DNA of 10,909 nt from Pavlovales sp. CCMP2436 (GCA_026770615.1 MU631352.1:335356-346264); one strand, 5' to 3'; shown: positions 1-7,494, counted from the first letter of the stretch. Program-made: numbers and translations. Notes: a model not told the origin generated them from the sequence alone.

Positions 1-247
1 CCTGCGCACCTGCGCCGGCTGTGATGGTGCTCAGCGCCAAGCACGCCTCCTGCTGCACGCCTGCGCTGGCCGGGTGCGCGCGCATCGCCGCGACGATCTG
101 GGGGAGGATGCCCGCTGCGACCGCGGCATCTTCGGTGCCGACGCCTGCAGTCCGCGCGGCCACGACGCGCAGAGCGAGCTCGGCGTGCGCCGCCCCAGCC
201 CGCGCCGCGTGCACGTGCCACGCCAGCTGCGGCCACGGCATGCTCAT
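1..247 (-). CDS. Armadillo/HEAT-like repeat protein, partial (runs off left edge)
   Basis: The minus strand is open from about 274 to position 1 and reads as a helical, alanine-rich protein. Its segment AAGILPQIVAAMRAHPAS, followed by VQQEACLALSTI, is the classic layout of an armadillo-like repeat: helix, short loop with a HP pair, helix with a conserved AC-ALS/AN core. Such repeat proteins are protein-binding scaffolds and are abundant in haptophyte and other algal genomes. The first in-frame ATG downstream of the repeat-rich spacer is at 247. Alternatively the exon starts after the pyrimidine-rich stretch ending in GCAG near 274, which could be a splice acceptor. The gene lies downstream of the kinase on the same strand. 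Its C-terminal part is outside the window, so length and partners cannot be judged. I see the repeat pattern directly. The specific function is unknown. Confidence 0.6.
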   Translation of the reverse strand, partial: MSMPWPQLAWHVHAARAGAAHAELALRVVAARTAGVGTEDAAVAAGILPQIVAAMRAHPASAGVQQEACLALSTITAGAGAQ

Positions 248-274
248 CAGCTCGGCCTCGGATGGCAGCGGCGC

Positions 275-411
275 CTGCGCCAACGGGTGAGACAAAGGGG
301 TAGGGGGTGTGACATGAGGCGGAGACGGGTGTGAGGGTAGAGACGAGTGAGACATAGGGGCCGAGACGGGCTGTGGTATAGAGACTATCAGGAGCTACAC
401 AGGGCTGCATC
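275..411. repeat. Degenerate short repeats between two host-like genes
   Basis: This spacer is built from loose copies of a GAGACgggTGTGA-like word, for example GTGAGACAAAGGGG near 287 and GTGAGACATAGGGG near 349, with further GAGACGGG/GAGACGAG copies between them. On the minus strand it is pyrimidine-rich and precedes a possible acceptor AG near 274, so it could be the 3' part of an intron or simply an intergenic microsatellite-like region. No coding signal is convincing here. Confidence 0.4.
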
Positions 412-2011
412 TCACAGATGTGTATTTCGGTAATAGCGAGTTAGTTTATGAGGGAGGTACGTTTTGAGAGTGAGTGAGCGAATGAGTGGTTGCGTGTGTT
501 GTTTAATCACCTTCACGGCTTGTGCCTCCACCACCACAGCCGCCTGCGCAGCCGCCCTGCGCTCGGCGTCTGCACAGGCGTCGTGCACCGCCTCGAGCCG
601 CGCGACGCACGCGCCGTCCACGGCCGGCCTGGCCAGCGGCGCGTCGACCCACAGCTCGCGCATCAGCGCTTCGAGTGGCGCGAGCTCGGCCACCACCCTC
701 GCCGGCAGCACGGGCCGCTTCCCCTTACTCAGCGCGGTGAGGATCTGCGTCTCCCGGAGGCCGTCCCACGGCGTCTTGCGCGAGAGGAGCTCGTAGAGCA
801 CCATCCCGAACGAGTAGGCGTCCGCGCGGTCCCAGAGGATGTCCACCTTCTTCGCATCGTCGTCGTACTCGTACTCGTGCAGCTTGGGTGCCTCGTGCAG
901 CTCGGGTGCCATCCACGGCACCGTGCCCACGCCCGAGCCGCGCGCGCCGCCCGTCTGCAGCCGCGTCGTGCGCGTCGACTGCTTGAACCGCGCGAGGCCA
1001 AAGTCGGTCAGCTTGCACGTCAGCTTGCCGTCGCCCATGACGAGCACGTTGGCCGACTTTAGGTCGCGGTGGTGCACGCCGCGCCCGTGGAAGAACGCGA
1101 GGCCGCTCGCGACCTCGTTGCCGATGCGGGCGGCAGTGGCCGGCGGGAGCGGCGTCGACGAGCAGGTCGAGCAGGCTCCCCCAGGCGAGCTCGAGCACGA
1201 GGTAGAGGCGCGACGGGTCGAGCGTCGACGCGCCGTACGCCTGCACGACGTACGGGTGTTTGAGCTGCTCGTGTACGCCGACCTCGCGGCGCAGCTCGGC
1301 GGCGTCGGCCGCGGTGCCCGCCAGCCTGAGCACCTTGACCGCAACCGCCGCCCTTCCTAAGATGCCGCGCCTCACCTCGCCGTAGCCGCCGCTGCTGCTG
1401 CTGCTCAGCACCTCGCCGACGGTGAGCTCGGCGTACGGGATCTCGGTGAACCGGCTGGCCGCGTCGAGCTTGGCCGCGTCGAGCTTGGCCGCAGCGGCGA
1501 GCGCGGCCGGCTGCGCGTCCTCCTTCCGGTGGAGCAGGAGGGCCTGGAGCATCTCGGTCATCTGGCCGAGCAACTCGTTGGACTGCTCCTGCTGCTCGTT
1601 GATGCTATTCAGCTGCGTCCCGAGCTCGCGCATGTCCTCGTCGTGCACCTCGGCGAGCTGCAGCTGCAACGAGGCGGCGTCGACGACGGCGATTCCGAGG
1701 TCGAGCGCGCGCATCAGCTGCTGGAGCTCGTCGGCGAGCGCGGCGAAGGTGTCGCGGTCCTTGGCAAAGTTGAGCACCTTGCGCGCATAGTTGCTCTGCG
1801 TGAAGGTGCCCAGGAAGGCGGCCGTCCTGTCGGCGAGCTGGCGGAGGCTCCCGAGCGCCACCGCGTGCATCGGGCCGAGGCGCTGGATGCGATGCGCCTC
1901 TTGGAGGCTGCCCTCGAGCCGGCGCCACTCGTCGCCCAGCTTCTTTGCCGTGCGCTTGTTGGACGTGACCGCCGCGCACACTTTCTGCACGCACGCCACG
2001 GCCTGGAGCAC
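412..2011 (-). CDS. TKL-type protein kinase with MLKL-like helical N-terminus (single frameshift)
   Basis: This encodes a serine/threonine-type kinase of the tyrosine-kinase-like (TKL) group. Residues 1-115 (counted from 2011) are predicted helical and resemble the four-helix N-terminal domain of MLKL and related plant/algal kinases. A glutamine-rich coiled-coil-like stretch follows at about 120-165, then a low-complexity linker with a 15-bp duplication (1461-1490) and a serine run. The kinase domain has a glycine loop SSGGYGEV, the lysine in VAVKVL, HRDLKSANV, TDFGLARF, GTVPWMAPEL and YSFGMVLYELLSR, so all catalytic residues are present. An 18-bp near-perfect duplication (874-909) lies just after APE. 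The frame changes once near 1140-1155: N-lobe and C-lobe are in different frames, with the protein pattern resuming exactly. No ATG is found at the 5' end. The frame is open back to a TAA at 2024-2026, so a first exon probably lies upstream or the 5' end is lost. The gene ends with TGA at 412. Kinase identity is certain. The MLKL-like label is inference from helix pattern. Confidence 0.85.
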
Positions 2012-2015
2012 CAGC

Positions 2016-2164
2016 GCCGGCTCTTAGAAAGCCCCGCAGGGACCCCGGGGGCCCCGCCGGAGGCGCCTATGTGACTAACATATAACTAACTTGTCACATA
2101 GCCCGGGGGCCCACGGGGCCCCACGGATATTCCCCGTACGTTACGCCTTTTCTAAGAGCCGGCA
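2016..2164. repeat. Foldback element (nested inverted repeats) at the 5' end of the kinase
   Basis: The outer arms GCCGGCTCTTAGAAA (from 2016) and TTTCTAAGAGCCGGC (ending about 2164) are exact reverse complements. Inside them are GC-rich blocks rich in GGGGCCC on both sides. At the centre, CTATGTGA (from 2068) pairs with TCACATAG (about 2095-2102) around an AT-rich loop containing CTAACATATAACTAACT. The whole unit could fold into one long imperfect hairpin. It abuts the point where the kinase reading frame loses its start, so it may be a small MITE-like insertion or an intron structure. No target-site duplication was evident. Confidence 0.6.
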
Positions 2165-2417
2165 CCAGCGTAACCTCGAGGTACGACATCGATCGCGAGG
2201 AGGGCGGTGCTTCCCGTACGGGCGAGGGCTTCTCGCTGGTATAAGACTCGCTCGAGGGCCGCGGGCGTGTAGGGCGTCTCACTCGGGTCAGCTTGTGCCG
2301 CGGGCCTGCGAGATGCGTGAGACGCAGCCTTTGACTAGATTCCTCGAGAAAGACCTTACATGATTTAAAAAAAAACTGGTGTTATGTTATGATAAAAAAA
2401 ACACTGATAATATGTGA
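2165..2417. other. Intergenic region with a 9-bp stem hairpin; no gene supported
   Basis: No open frame here looks protein-like on either strand. A perfect 9-bp inverted repeat, GCGTCTCAC at 2274-2282 and GTGAGACGC at 2317-2325, encloses a 34-nt GC-rich loop and could be a terminator or structured RNA. It does not fit a tRNA fold. The end of the stretch becomes AT-rich, with A-tracts near 2367 and 2393. This is where composition changes between the host-like genes and the virus-like cluster. Confidence 0.35.
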
Positions 2418-2561
2418 CGTACTGTACGTGACATTTGGCGTTACGGAATTCAAGACGAAAAAGTCCGGTATGATCCGGACACTGAGAACGAGGCCATGGC
2501 CATAGTCTACTACAAGGTGATCAAGGGTCTGCAGGCGGACCCAGCGCCTGTTTTATTATAA
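2418..2561 (+). pseudogene. Orphan coding-like fragment (C-terminal remnant?)
   Basis: After a TGA at 2415-2417 a plus-strand frame stays open for 47 codons and ends with TAA at 2559-2561. It contains a protein-like stretch with DPDTENEAMAIVYYKVIKGL. The only ATG, at 2496, would leave about 21 residues, so it looks more like the tail of a lost gene or a stray exon than an intact gene. The stop is followed by a very AT-rich segment, as is common after genes in this cluster. I do not recognise the family. Confidence 0.3.
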
Positions 2562-2581
2562 TCATAATTTAATAATTCAAA

Positions 2582-2924
2582 ATGGTGGGGATTGGTGGGA
2601 TTGGTGGGATTGAATCGATCCCACCATCGATCCCACCATTCGTTCGCATACTGAGAGGCCTACTGCGGACCCCCCAAAATGGTGAAGATGGTGAAGATTT
2701 TTCTCTAAATGTTTTTGAGATTTTTTTTATCATTGAGGTTCGCCATCCCACAGCCATAGCGGGAAGCCAGCGGGACGGGTCGCCCATGATTTTTTTTGGG
2801 CCAAAAATCTTCACCATTTTCACCATTTTGGGGGGTCCGCAGTAGGCCCCTCAGTGTGCGAACGAATGGTAAGATTGATGGTGGGATCGATCCAATCTTT
2901 ACCAATCCCACCAATCCCCACTAT
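2582..2924. repeat. 343-bp inverted-repeat element (two ~121-bp arms, ~100-bp spacer)
   Basis: The left arm runs 2582 to about 2702 and the right arm about 2803 to 2924. Read on the opposite strand, the right arm repeats the left almost base for base. Shared blocks include GTGGGGATTGGTGGGATTGG at the outer end, ATTCGTTCGCA, GGCCTACTGCGGACC, CCCCCCAAAATGGTGAA and GGTGAAGATTTTT at the inner end. Only scattered substitutions separate the arms. Each outer end contains a tandem 9-bp unit ATTGGTGGG, which is G-rich. The spacer is AT-rich with T-runs. The structure can extrude a cruciform and resembles a foldback/MITE element or a replication-associated palindrome. Short open frames inside it on both strands encode mirror images of the same peptide and are not genes. 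No clear target-site duplication is seen. Confidence 0.9.
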
Positions 2925-2946
2925 CCTCGAAGCCATTCGATGTCGA

Positions 2947-2998
2947 TTTTTTTTTTTTTTCTGGGGCACATACTACCAGTGTACGAGCGAGAGGGACC
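2947..2998 (+). promoter_or_regulatory. Putative promoter/leader of the endonuclease gene with a 14-T tract
   Basis: An uninterrupted run of 14 T lies at 2947-2960, 38 nt before the endonuclease start codon. A similar run of nine T lies 29 nt before the start of the downstream polymerase-helicase gene. A shared T-tract at a similar distance from two start codons suggests a promoter or leader feature of the element. This is inference from position only. Confidence 0.3.
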
Positions 2999-3454
2999 AT
3001 GCACACGTGCCACACGTGCGGTGGCGAGACTGAACGGGTGATGCTTAAGAAGTACTGCAAGCCCTGCTACGAGAAGCTGAAGAGGGCGGTGGACCACGGA
3101 TGTGGCATGCCGGAGCTCCATGGGCACGAGAAGATTCGACGCTGCCCGGTGTGTACATCGCACGCGAGCCTCTCGTCGAAGCGCAGCGAGCTACCAACAA
3201 GGAAGCGCTTTGTTGAGCTGTACTTGAAGAACCCGACGTGCGCGGTCACGGGGTACGCCTTCAGTCCAGTGACGGACCCTGACCTTTTGTTGCCCACGCC
3301 GGTGAAGCGCGACCAAGGACTGGAGCACACGGAGGACAACCTCGTATTCGTCGCGCGCTTCGTCGGCAATGCCATGCGAAACGGCCATGCGACGCTTGCC
3401 CAGGCCCAGGAGGCGATGGGCATACTCAGAGCACCGAGCGCAACCGTCTCTTAG
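2999..3454 (+). CDS. Zinc-ribbon HNH / recombination endonuclease VII-like nuclease
   Basis: This 151-residue protein is close in size to phage T4 endonuclease VII (157 residues), a nuclease that cuts Holliday junctions and other branched DNA. The N-terminus has a zinc-binding arrangement: CHTC at about 4-7, CKPC at about 20-23 and CPVC near 50. The C-terminal half has an HNH-like pattern of the treble-clef type, with C-AVTGY, then KRDQGLEHTEDN, then LVFVARFVGNAMRNG. In such nucleases the R-D, the T-x-x-N and the final N are conserved. In a virus or mobile element it would resolve replication or recombination intermediates. It starts with ATG at 2999 and ends with TAG at 3452-3454. It lies upstream of the polymerase-helicase in the same reading frame, with no further stop between them. 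Nuclease identity is fairly safe. The endonuclease VII label rests on size, zinc cysteines and HNH pattern. Confidence 0.75.
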   Translation: MHTCHTCGGETERVMLKKYCKPCYEKLKRAVDHGCGMPELHGHEKIRRCPVCTSHASLSSKRSELPTRKRFVELYLKNPTCAVTGYAFSPVTDPDLLLPTPVKRDQGLEHTEDNLVFVARFVGNAMRNGHATLAQAQEAMGILRAPSATVS

Positions 3455-3549
3455 TATGACAGGCGCGGCCCATTTAACCCGTCTCTTAGCATGACCGGCG
3501 CGGCGCATGCCGACCGAAATCGTCTTTCAGAATGTCAGGCGTTACAAAT
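3446..3549 (+). repeat. Three degenerate 28-nt direct repeats between nuclease and polymerase genes
   Basis: Copies start at 3446, 3481 and 3522 with a core GTCTCTTAGtATGACaGGCG (third copy GTCTTTCAGAATGTCAGGCG). Copies 1 and 2 match at about 25 of 28 positions, while copy 3 is more diverged. Spacings of 35 and 41 nt are not multiples of three, so this is not a protein repeat. The first copy spans the stop codon of the nuclease gene and all three lie upstream of the polymerase start. They could be iterons, protein-binding sites or promoter repeats. Confidence 0.6.
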
Positions 3550-3595
3550 GCGCGGTCTTTTTTTTTCTAAACCACGTGTATGGAGCGACTCCGTC

Positions 3596-6158
3596 ATGTC
3601 AAAACGCGGCATTACCGACAGCCACGATGACGCCTCCGACGCATTGGAGAAGAACGCGCGCGTCCGTACTGATGGCGGACACGACCGCGCCAAGATCATG
3701 CGCGCGCTGCAGACGCACAGGCCGCCTGCTAACGAGACGCAGCGCGAGTCCGTCGACGTACTCGCGCTGCGCAAGATACTGAAGGCCGCGCGTAAGCAGA
3801 AGCCGCCCGTCCTCCATTTGCTCGAGATGCTGTCGAGTGCCAAGCGGGACGCGAACGGCTTCTACCAGGCGCACGGGTACCGCAAACGCGGCCTCGGGCG
3901 CTTCTATGCAACGGGCGCCTCGGTACAGCACACGCCGAGAGGACTGCGCGCGCTGCTCTGCCACGAGGCCGCTGAGGACGTTGACTTCGAACGGAGCGCG
4001 CCGACGATCTGCTTGGCACTCTCCCAGGTCGTGGACATCGAGGCGCCTGAGCTCCAGGCAATCGTGCACGACCGTGACGCCTGGCTCAAGCGCGCCTGCT
4101 GCCACAAAGATATGATCTCAAAGGTGATGAACGGCTACTCGCAGGAGATGGACAAGTGGCACAGCAATATGCACGCGCTGCACTCGGAGATGCGCTCGAT
4201 CGATCGTGCCCTCTTTGCGAGCGAGCTCTCCGCGCCGATCCGCGCGGTCCTCGGCGAGTGCGCCTCCATGGAAGAAGTGCGCCGTGTAGCCGTGGACACG
4301 CTCGAGGATTGCGCGCTCTCCGTGGTAGTCGAGACCTTTGAGTGCGCGGGCTCGCTCTGCGTCGGCCGCATCTACGACGGCACGCACCAGCTCAAGCACG
4401 ACATCGACATGCGTCCGTTGGACCTCAATGCGATCGCCATCGAGGCCAGTGCGGCGGTCAAGCACACGCTCGGGCTGGGGCTCGTGGCGCGCGTCAAGCC
4501 GTTTGAGCCGCCGCTCGACCCTGCGACTGGCGACTACTGCTACACCGTAGAGGCAGCCATGGCCGCAGGCGCGCTCTTCGCGGACGACGAGCACCCGCGC
4601 CCGACAAAACCCGCGGATATTGTCGCACTGATCGCACAGGAATACGACAAGCCGTGGATTGTCGTCTCTCCTTCGGACGAGGAGCGCGTCCTCGTGGTGC
4701 GCGACATGACCGACGGTACATGGAGCAAAGACAGGTACGCCTTCAAGGAGTACGCCAAGGCCATCGAAGGCAAGCTCGGCATCGACCCCAGGAGTACACG
4801 GCTCTATGACGAGCTTGCCGACTTTGCCACCAAGGATGCGTCCTCGACGGTGCCGGGGACGATCTTCGCCAGCGGCTACATGATGAACTACTGCCCGCAC
4901 TCGATGCCCTTCTCACACGGGCAGATGCTAAACCTCGAGACAGGCTCGCACGCGGCCATCTCGCCCGAGCAGCACATCTGGAGCAGCGCGGTGCTGTAAT
5001 GGCCGATCCCTGAACCGCACGAATACCAAGAGCTTCTACATTGGGCCGGGCACTACATGTGCGACCAGGAGCGCAAATGGATGCCGCCGACCTACCCGAT
5101 CAACACGAGCCATGTGCAGCTACGCAAGCGCTTCGACCCGCCTGGCGCGGGCGAGACCGCGCTGCAGTGCATCGCAAAGGACGTAGGCTCTTTGATCGAG
5201 ACCATCCTTGGGCCCATTCGCGACACCGTGCTCGACCGCGTCTGTGCTGCATTCTTTGAGCGCAAGCATAAGCGCCGCGAGTTCATCGTGCTGAATGGCG
5301 CCGGTGCCGAGGGCAAATCGCTTCTCTTCTCGCTACTGCGGAAGGCCGCCCCGGCACTCGTCGTCAAGGCGGAGGCACTCGCCGTAGGTGGGCGGGGGCT
5401 CAGCGGTAAAAACGAGTCGTGGGAGCGCGCAAAGGGGGCCGCGATCGTCGTCACCGAGGAGGTCGATGGCGTCCTGGACGGCAACCCCTACAAAGACCTG
5501 AGTGTAGGCAACGGTGTCTCGATCTGCTGCTCGAAAAAGTACGGCCACGAGATCGAAACCAATTTCTGCGGGCTCGTTGTGCTGCTGACGAACAGCCGCC
5601 TCGACTTCAAGCCGTTTGACGAGGCGCTCTCCGACAGGATTATCGCCGTGCGCATGCCGTCCAAATTCGTGCGCTCGGCCGAGCAAGCTAAGACTGCGTA
5701 CGGCCAGAAGGCGCATGTCAAAGTTTACGCGGCATTCGAGGATGAGCAGTACATGCAAGGGCTCTTCGACACCGACCCGCGCTACCTTGCAGCACTCGTC
5801 GCAGCTCTGTACGCGCACTACCGCAAGCGCAAGAGGCAGTACGCGCAGCTCGACGCCCGCTACGACGGTAAAAAGGAGTACAGCGCACAGTGCTCCTCGA
5901 GCACGCCTGCGGGTGCATTCGACGCGTACTGGAGGGTGGATGCTTCAGCTGCCCAAGAGGGCCGGACCGCTAAGGAGATGTTTAACGAGATGAAGAATGG
6001 CTGCGGGCACAGGCGAGCTGCAATGGAAGAACTCATTAAGCTTCGTGTGGTTTTTGTCGCAGCGCTTCAACGGCGGGCTCGACTGCTTGCCCCGGATGAT
6101 GGAGGGCCGCGCACGCACCAAGACTTGGTACGGCTTCGCCCGCGTCGACGACGAGTAG
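3596..6158 (+). CDS. TVpol-like DNA polymerase/SF3 helicase (one in-frame stop, one frameshift)
   Basis: This is the replication protein of the element: a family-A-polymerase-like domain fused to a superfamily 3 helicase, the layout known as TVpol in transpovirons, virophages and PLVs. Counting from ATG 3596, the polymerase part shows GRFYATGASVQ (101-111) and DVDFERSAP (from 128, a motif A-like aspartate pair). It then has KVMNGYS (176-182, motif B-like) and IYDG (259-262, motif C-like). The helicase part has Walker A GAGAEGKS (about 568-575), Walker B VVTEE (about 618-622), motif C ending LLTN, and SDRIIAVRMP with the likely arginine finger. A TAA at 4997-4999 interrupts the frame, which continues open and protein-like on both sides with no shift. 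Between 5994 and about 6044 the frame moves by one base. The C-terminus resumes in the new frame (VWFLSQRFN, then TKTWYGFARVDDE) and ends with TAG at 6156-6158. ATG 3596 is preferred over 3491 because protein-like sequence begins there and a T-tract lies 29 nt upstream. The breaks suggest a decayed copy, readthrough, or sequence errors. Confidence 0.85.
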
Positions 6159-6572
6159 GAGGCGCTGCGAGTGCTCCGGCTACGCGGATCGTGGCTAGCG
6201 AAGAGCGGGTAAAAAAAAGGACTCCAAAAATTCGCAGCGCGCGTGTATGTGTCCGCATGCGCGCTCCCAAATGCACGTTCCGCGCCGGAGACACGAGGGA
6301 TTTTCCGATCGACCTCGAAGCCCGCCCACCGCCGCTCGAAGCGCCGCCCACTCTCGAGCGAGCGCGTCGTTTGCGCGCGCTGCCGTGCCGAAGCGCTGGT
6401 CAATTTAGAAAAATTTAACGGTCTGACTAGAAAAAAAAAAATCAAAAAAAAAACTTTAGTCGGAGGCTAATGAAATTACAGACGCACGAGTAGGCGGCGC
6501 GTTGCAAGACGTGGGACGAGAACCTTTAAAAGATTCGCGCACGACGTGTGGCTCTGACGCTGTGGACGAACG
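6159..6572. other. Intergenic region with long A-tracts; no gene supported
   Basis: Open frames occur on both strands but their products are basic, repetitive and unlike real proteins, and they look like by-products of GC-rich sequence. A-tracts occur near 6212, 6430-6440 and 6444-6453. The last two are flanked by CTGACTAG and TTTAGTCGG, which form a weak imperfect stem around the A-rich stretch and could mark transcript ends of the polymerase-helicase gene. I see nothing else to name. Confidence 0.4.
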
Positions 6573-6728
6573 ATGCGTCTCGCTGTCCTCCACTTGGCCC
6601 AGGCTATCTCCGCCCTCCTCCACTTTGTTCTGCTCGCCGGCGTTCAGCTCGCCGACTTGATCCTCGGCACATTCGAGCTGGTGGGCCTCGTGTGCGCCCA
6701 CGTGTGCGCGCGTCTACGGGACGCGGGC

Positions 6729-6848
6729 GGGCCCGCGGGCGGGCTCACGGGCGGGCTCACGGGCGGGCTCGCGGGCGGGCTCGCGGGCGGGCTCACGGGC
6801 GGGCTCACGGGCGGGCTCACGGGCGGGCTCACGGACGGGCTCACGGAC
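6729..6848. repeat. 12-bp minisatellite, ten tandem units
   Basis: Ten consecutive copies of GGGCTCACGGGC, with variants GGGCCCGCGGGC, GGGCTCGCGGGC and GGGCTCACGGAC, fill this stretch exactly. Because the unit is a multiple of three and free of stops, all frames are open. The plus strand can read Gly-Gly-Leu-Thr and the minus strand Pro-Pro-Val-Ser. A 175-codon plus-strand frame (6573-7100) and a minus-strand frame (6644-6958) both span it, but neither is convincing as a gene. The variant units at the two ends are what unequal exchange would leave. Confidence 0.9.
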
Positions 6849-6857
6849 GGGCGTCGC

Positions 6858-7034
6858 CTACTCGAGGGCGAGCAATGTGTGCTTACGTTTGAGCGCCGCG
6901 TCATGCGCCGATTCGATGAAGCGAGCACAGATAGCGGCGAGCTTCTTTTGAATTTCAACCGAAATAATTTCGATTTCAGTTCTGGTCTTGGCGCGCTCGG
7001 TATTTTCGAGTCGAATGTAATTCAAGTAGCTCAT
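6858..7034 (-). CDS. Small helical charged protein, 58 residues, unknown
   Basis: The minus-strand frame from ATG 7034 to TAG 6858 encodes a strongly amphipathic helical protein: MSYLNYIRLENTERAK, then IEIISVEIQKKLAAI, then ALKRKHTLL. Its charge pattern, regular hydrophobic spacing and mixed codon use look like a real protein and unlike the arginine/alanine-rich by-products nearby. No family is recognised. It is the most downstream of a run of minus-strand small genes. Its 3' end stops against the minisatellite, so an originally longer C-terminus may have been lost. The opposite strand is also open across this interval as part of a 175-codon frame, so strand assignment is not certain. Confidence 0.4.
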   Translation of the reverse strand: MSYLNYIRLENTERAKTRTEIEIISVEIQKKLAAICARFIESAHDAALKRKHTLLALE

Positions 7035-7278
7035 CAGTATGGCGGGCGTGCCAGACTCGTGGTGATGGGACAACAGTGGCTATCATTTATAGAGAGTTGA
7101 TATGGATACTAGGCGGCCTCATAGTATGTCGCATGCCTCGGACTCTCATTAAAATACTACGGCGACACCTTGGCCAGCGTCGTATCGGGGTCGCCACTGC
7201 AATGAGCAGGTGGGCGGCCCCTTCTCGCCCCCTTTTTTGCTTGATTTTGGGAAGGCGCGCGAGCGACACGCCGCGCGG

Positions 7279-7494
7279 CTAGGGCGCCAGCGCTCTGCTT
7301 AGCGCGAGGGTGACAGGGGTGTCGACCCCCAGGGCCAGGTGCGCGGCCTCGCCGAGCACCAGCGCGGCGGCCACGGTCGGCACCAGCGGCCAGCGCGCGG
7401 CCGATGCGGCGAGCGCGGCGAGAGCCAGCGTCCCGACGATATCGATTACCGCTAGCGGGCCCACCCGCCCCAGCGCGTCGTGATCGAATCGCAT
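7279..7494 (-). CDS. Small two-helix membrane protein, 71 residues
   Basis: From ATG 7494 to TAG 7279 the protein has a short polar N-terminus, MRFDHDALGRVGP. A first hydrophobic segment (about residues 13-32, with D-I-V-G-T) and a second (about 36-55) follow, then GEAAHLALGVDTPV and a short hydrophobic tail. The D-x-x-GT in the first helix and the GE-x-x-H-x-x-x-GV-T turn after the second recall small membrane proteins seen in large DNA viruses of algae. That comparison is from memory and should be searched. Upstream sequence is very AT-rich (TATATAAATG at the start), unlike the GC-rich coding DNA. Role unknown, possibly a virion or host membrane component. Confidence 0.6.
   Translation of the reverse strand: MRFDHDALGRVGPLAVIDIVGTLALAALAASAARWPLVPTVAAALVLGEAAHLALGVDTPVTLALSRALAP

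Noticed and set aside
2274..2325. Possible tRNA or small RNA gene
   Set aside because: The 9-bp stem is perfect, but the loop does not form D, anticodon and T arms, and no T-loop consensus is present.
2582..2914. Short frames on both strands beginning MVGIGG or MVGLVK with shared LLRTPQNG
   Set aside because: They are mirror translations of the inverted-repeat arms and not independent genes.
5945..6445. Minus-strand frame of 166 codons antisense to the helicase C-terminus
   Set aside because: No motif, and it is antisense to a well-supported C-terminal helicase segment.
6573..7100. 175-codon plus-strand frame with a hydrophobic start and a Gly-Gly-Leu-Thr repeat
   Set aside because: Its length is largely due to the stop-free minisatellite. 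The part after the repeat is less protein-like than the opposite-strand helical frame, so it was not listed as a gene.
7087..7269. 60-codon minus-strand frame rich in basic residues
   Set aside because: It has only a GTG start, no family signal and weak codon bias. A 6-bp hairpin (ATACTA at 7106, TAGTAT at 7122) lies inside, but it is too small to name.
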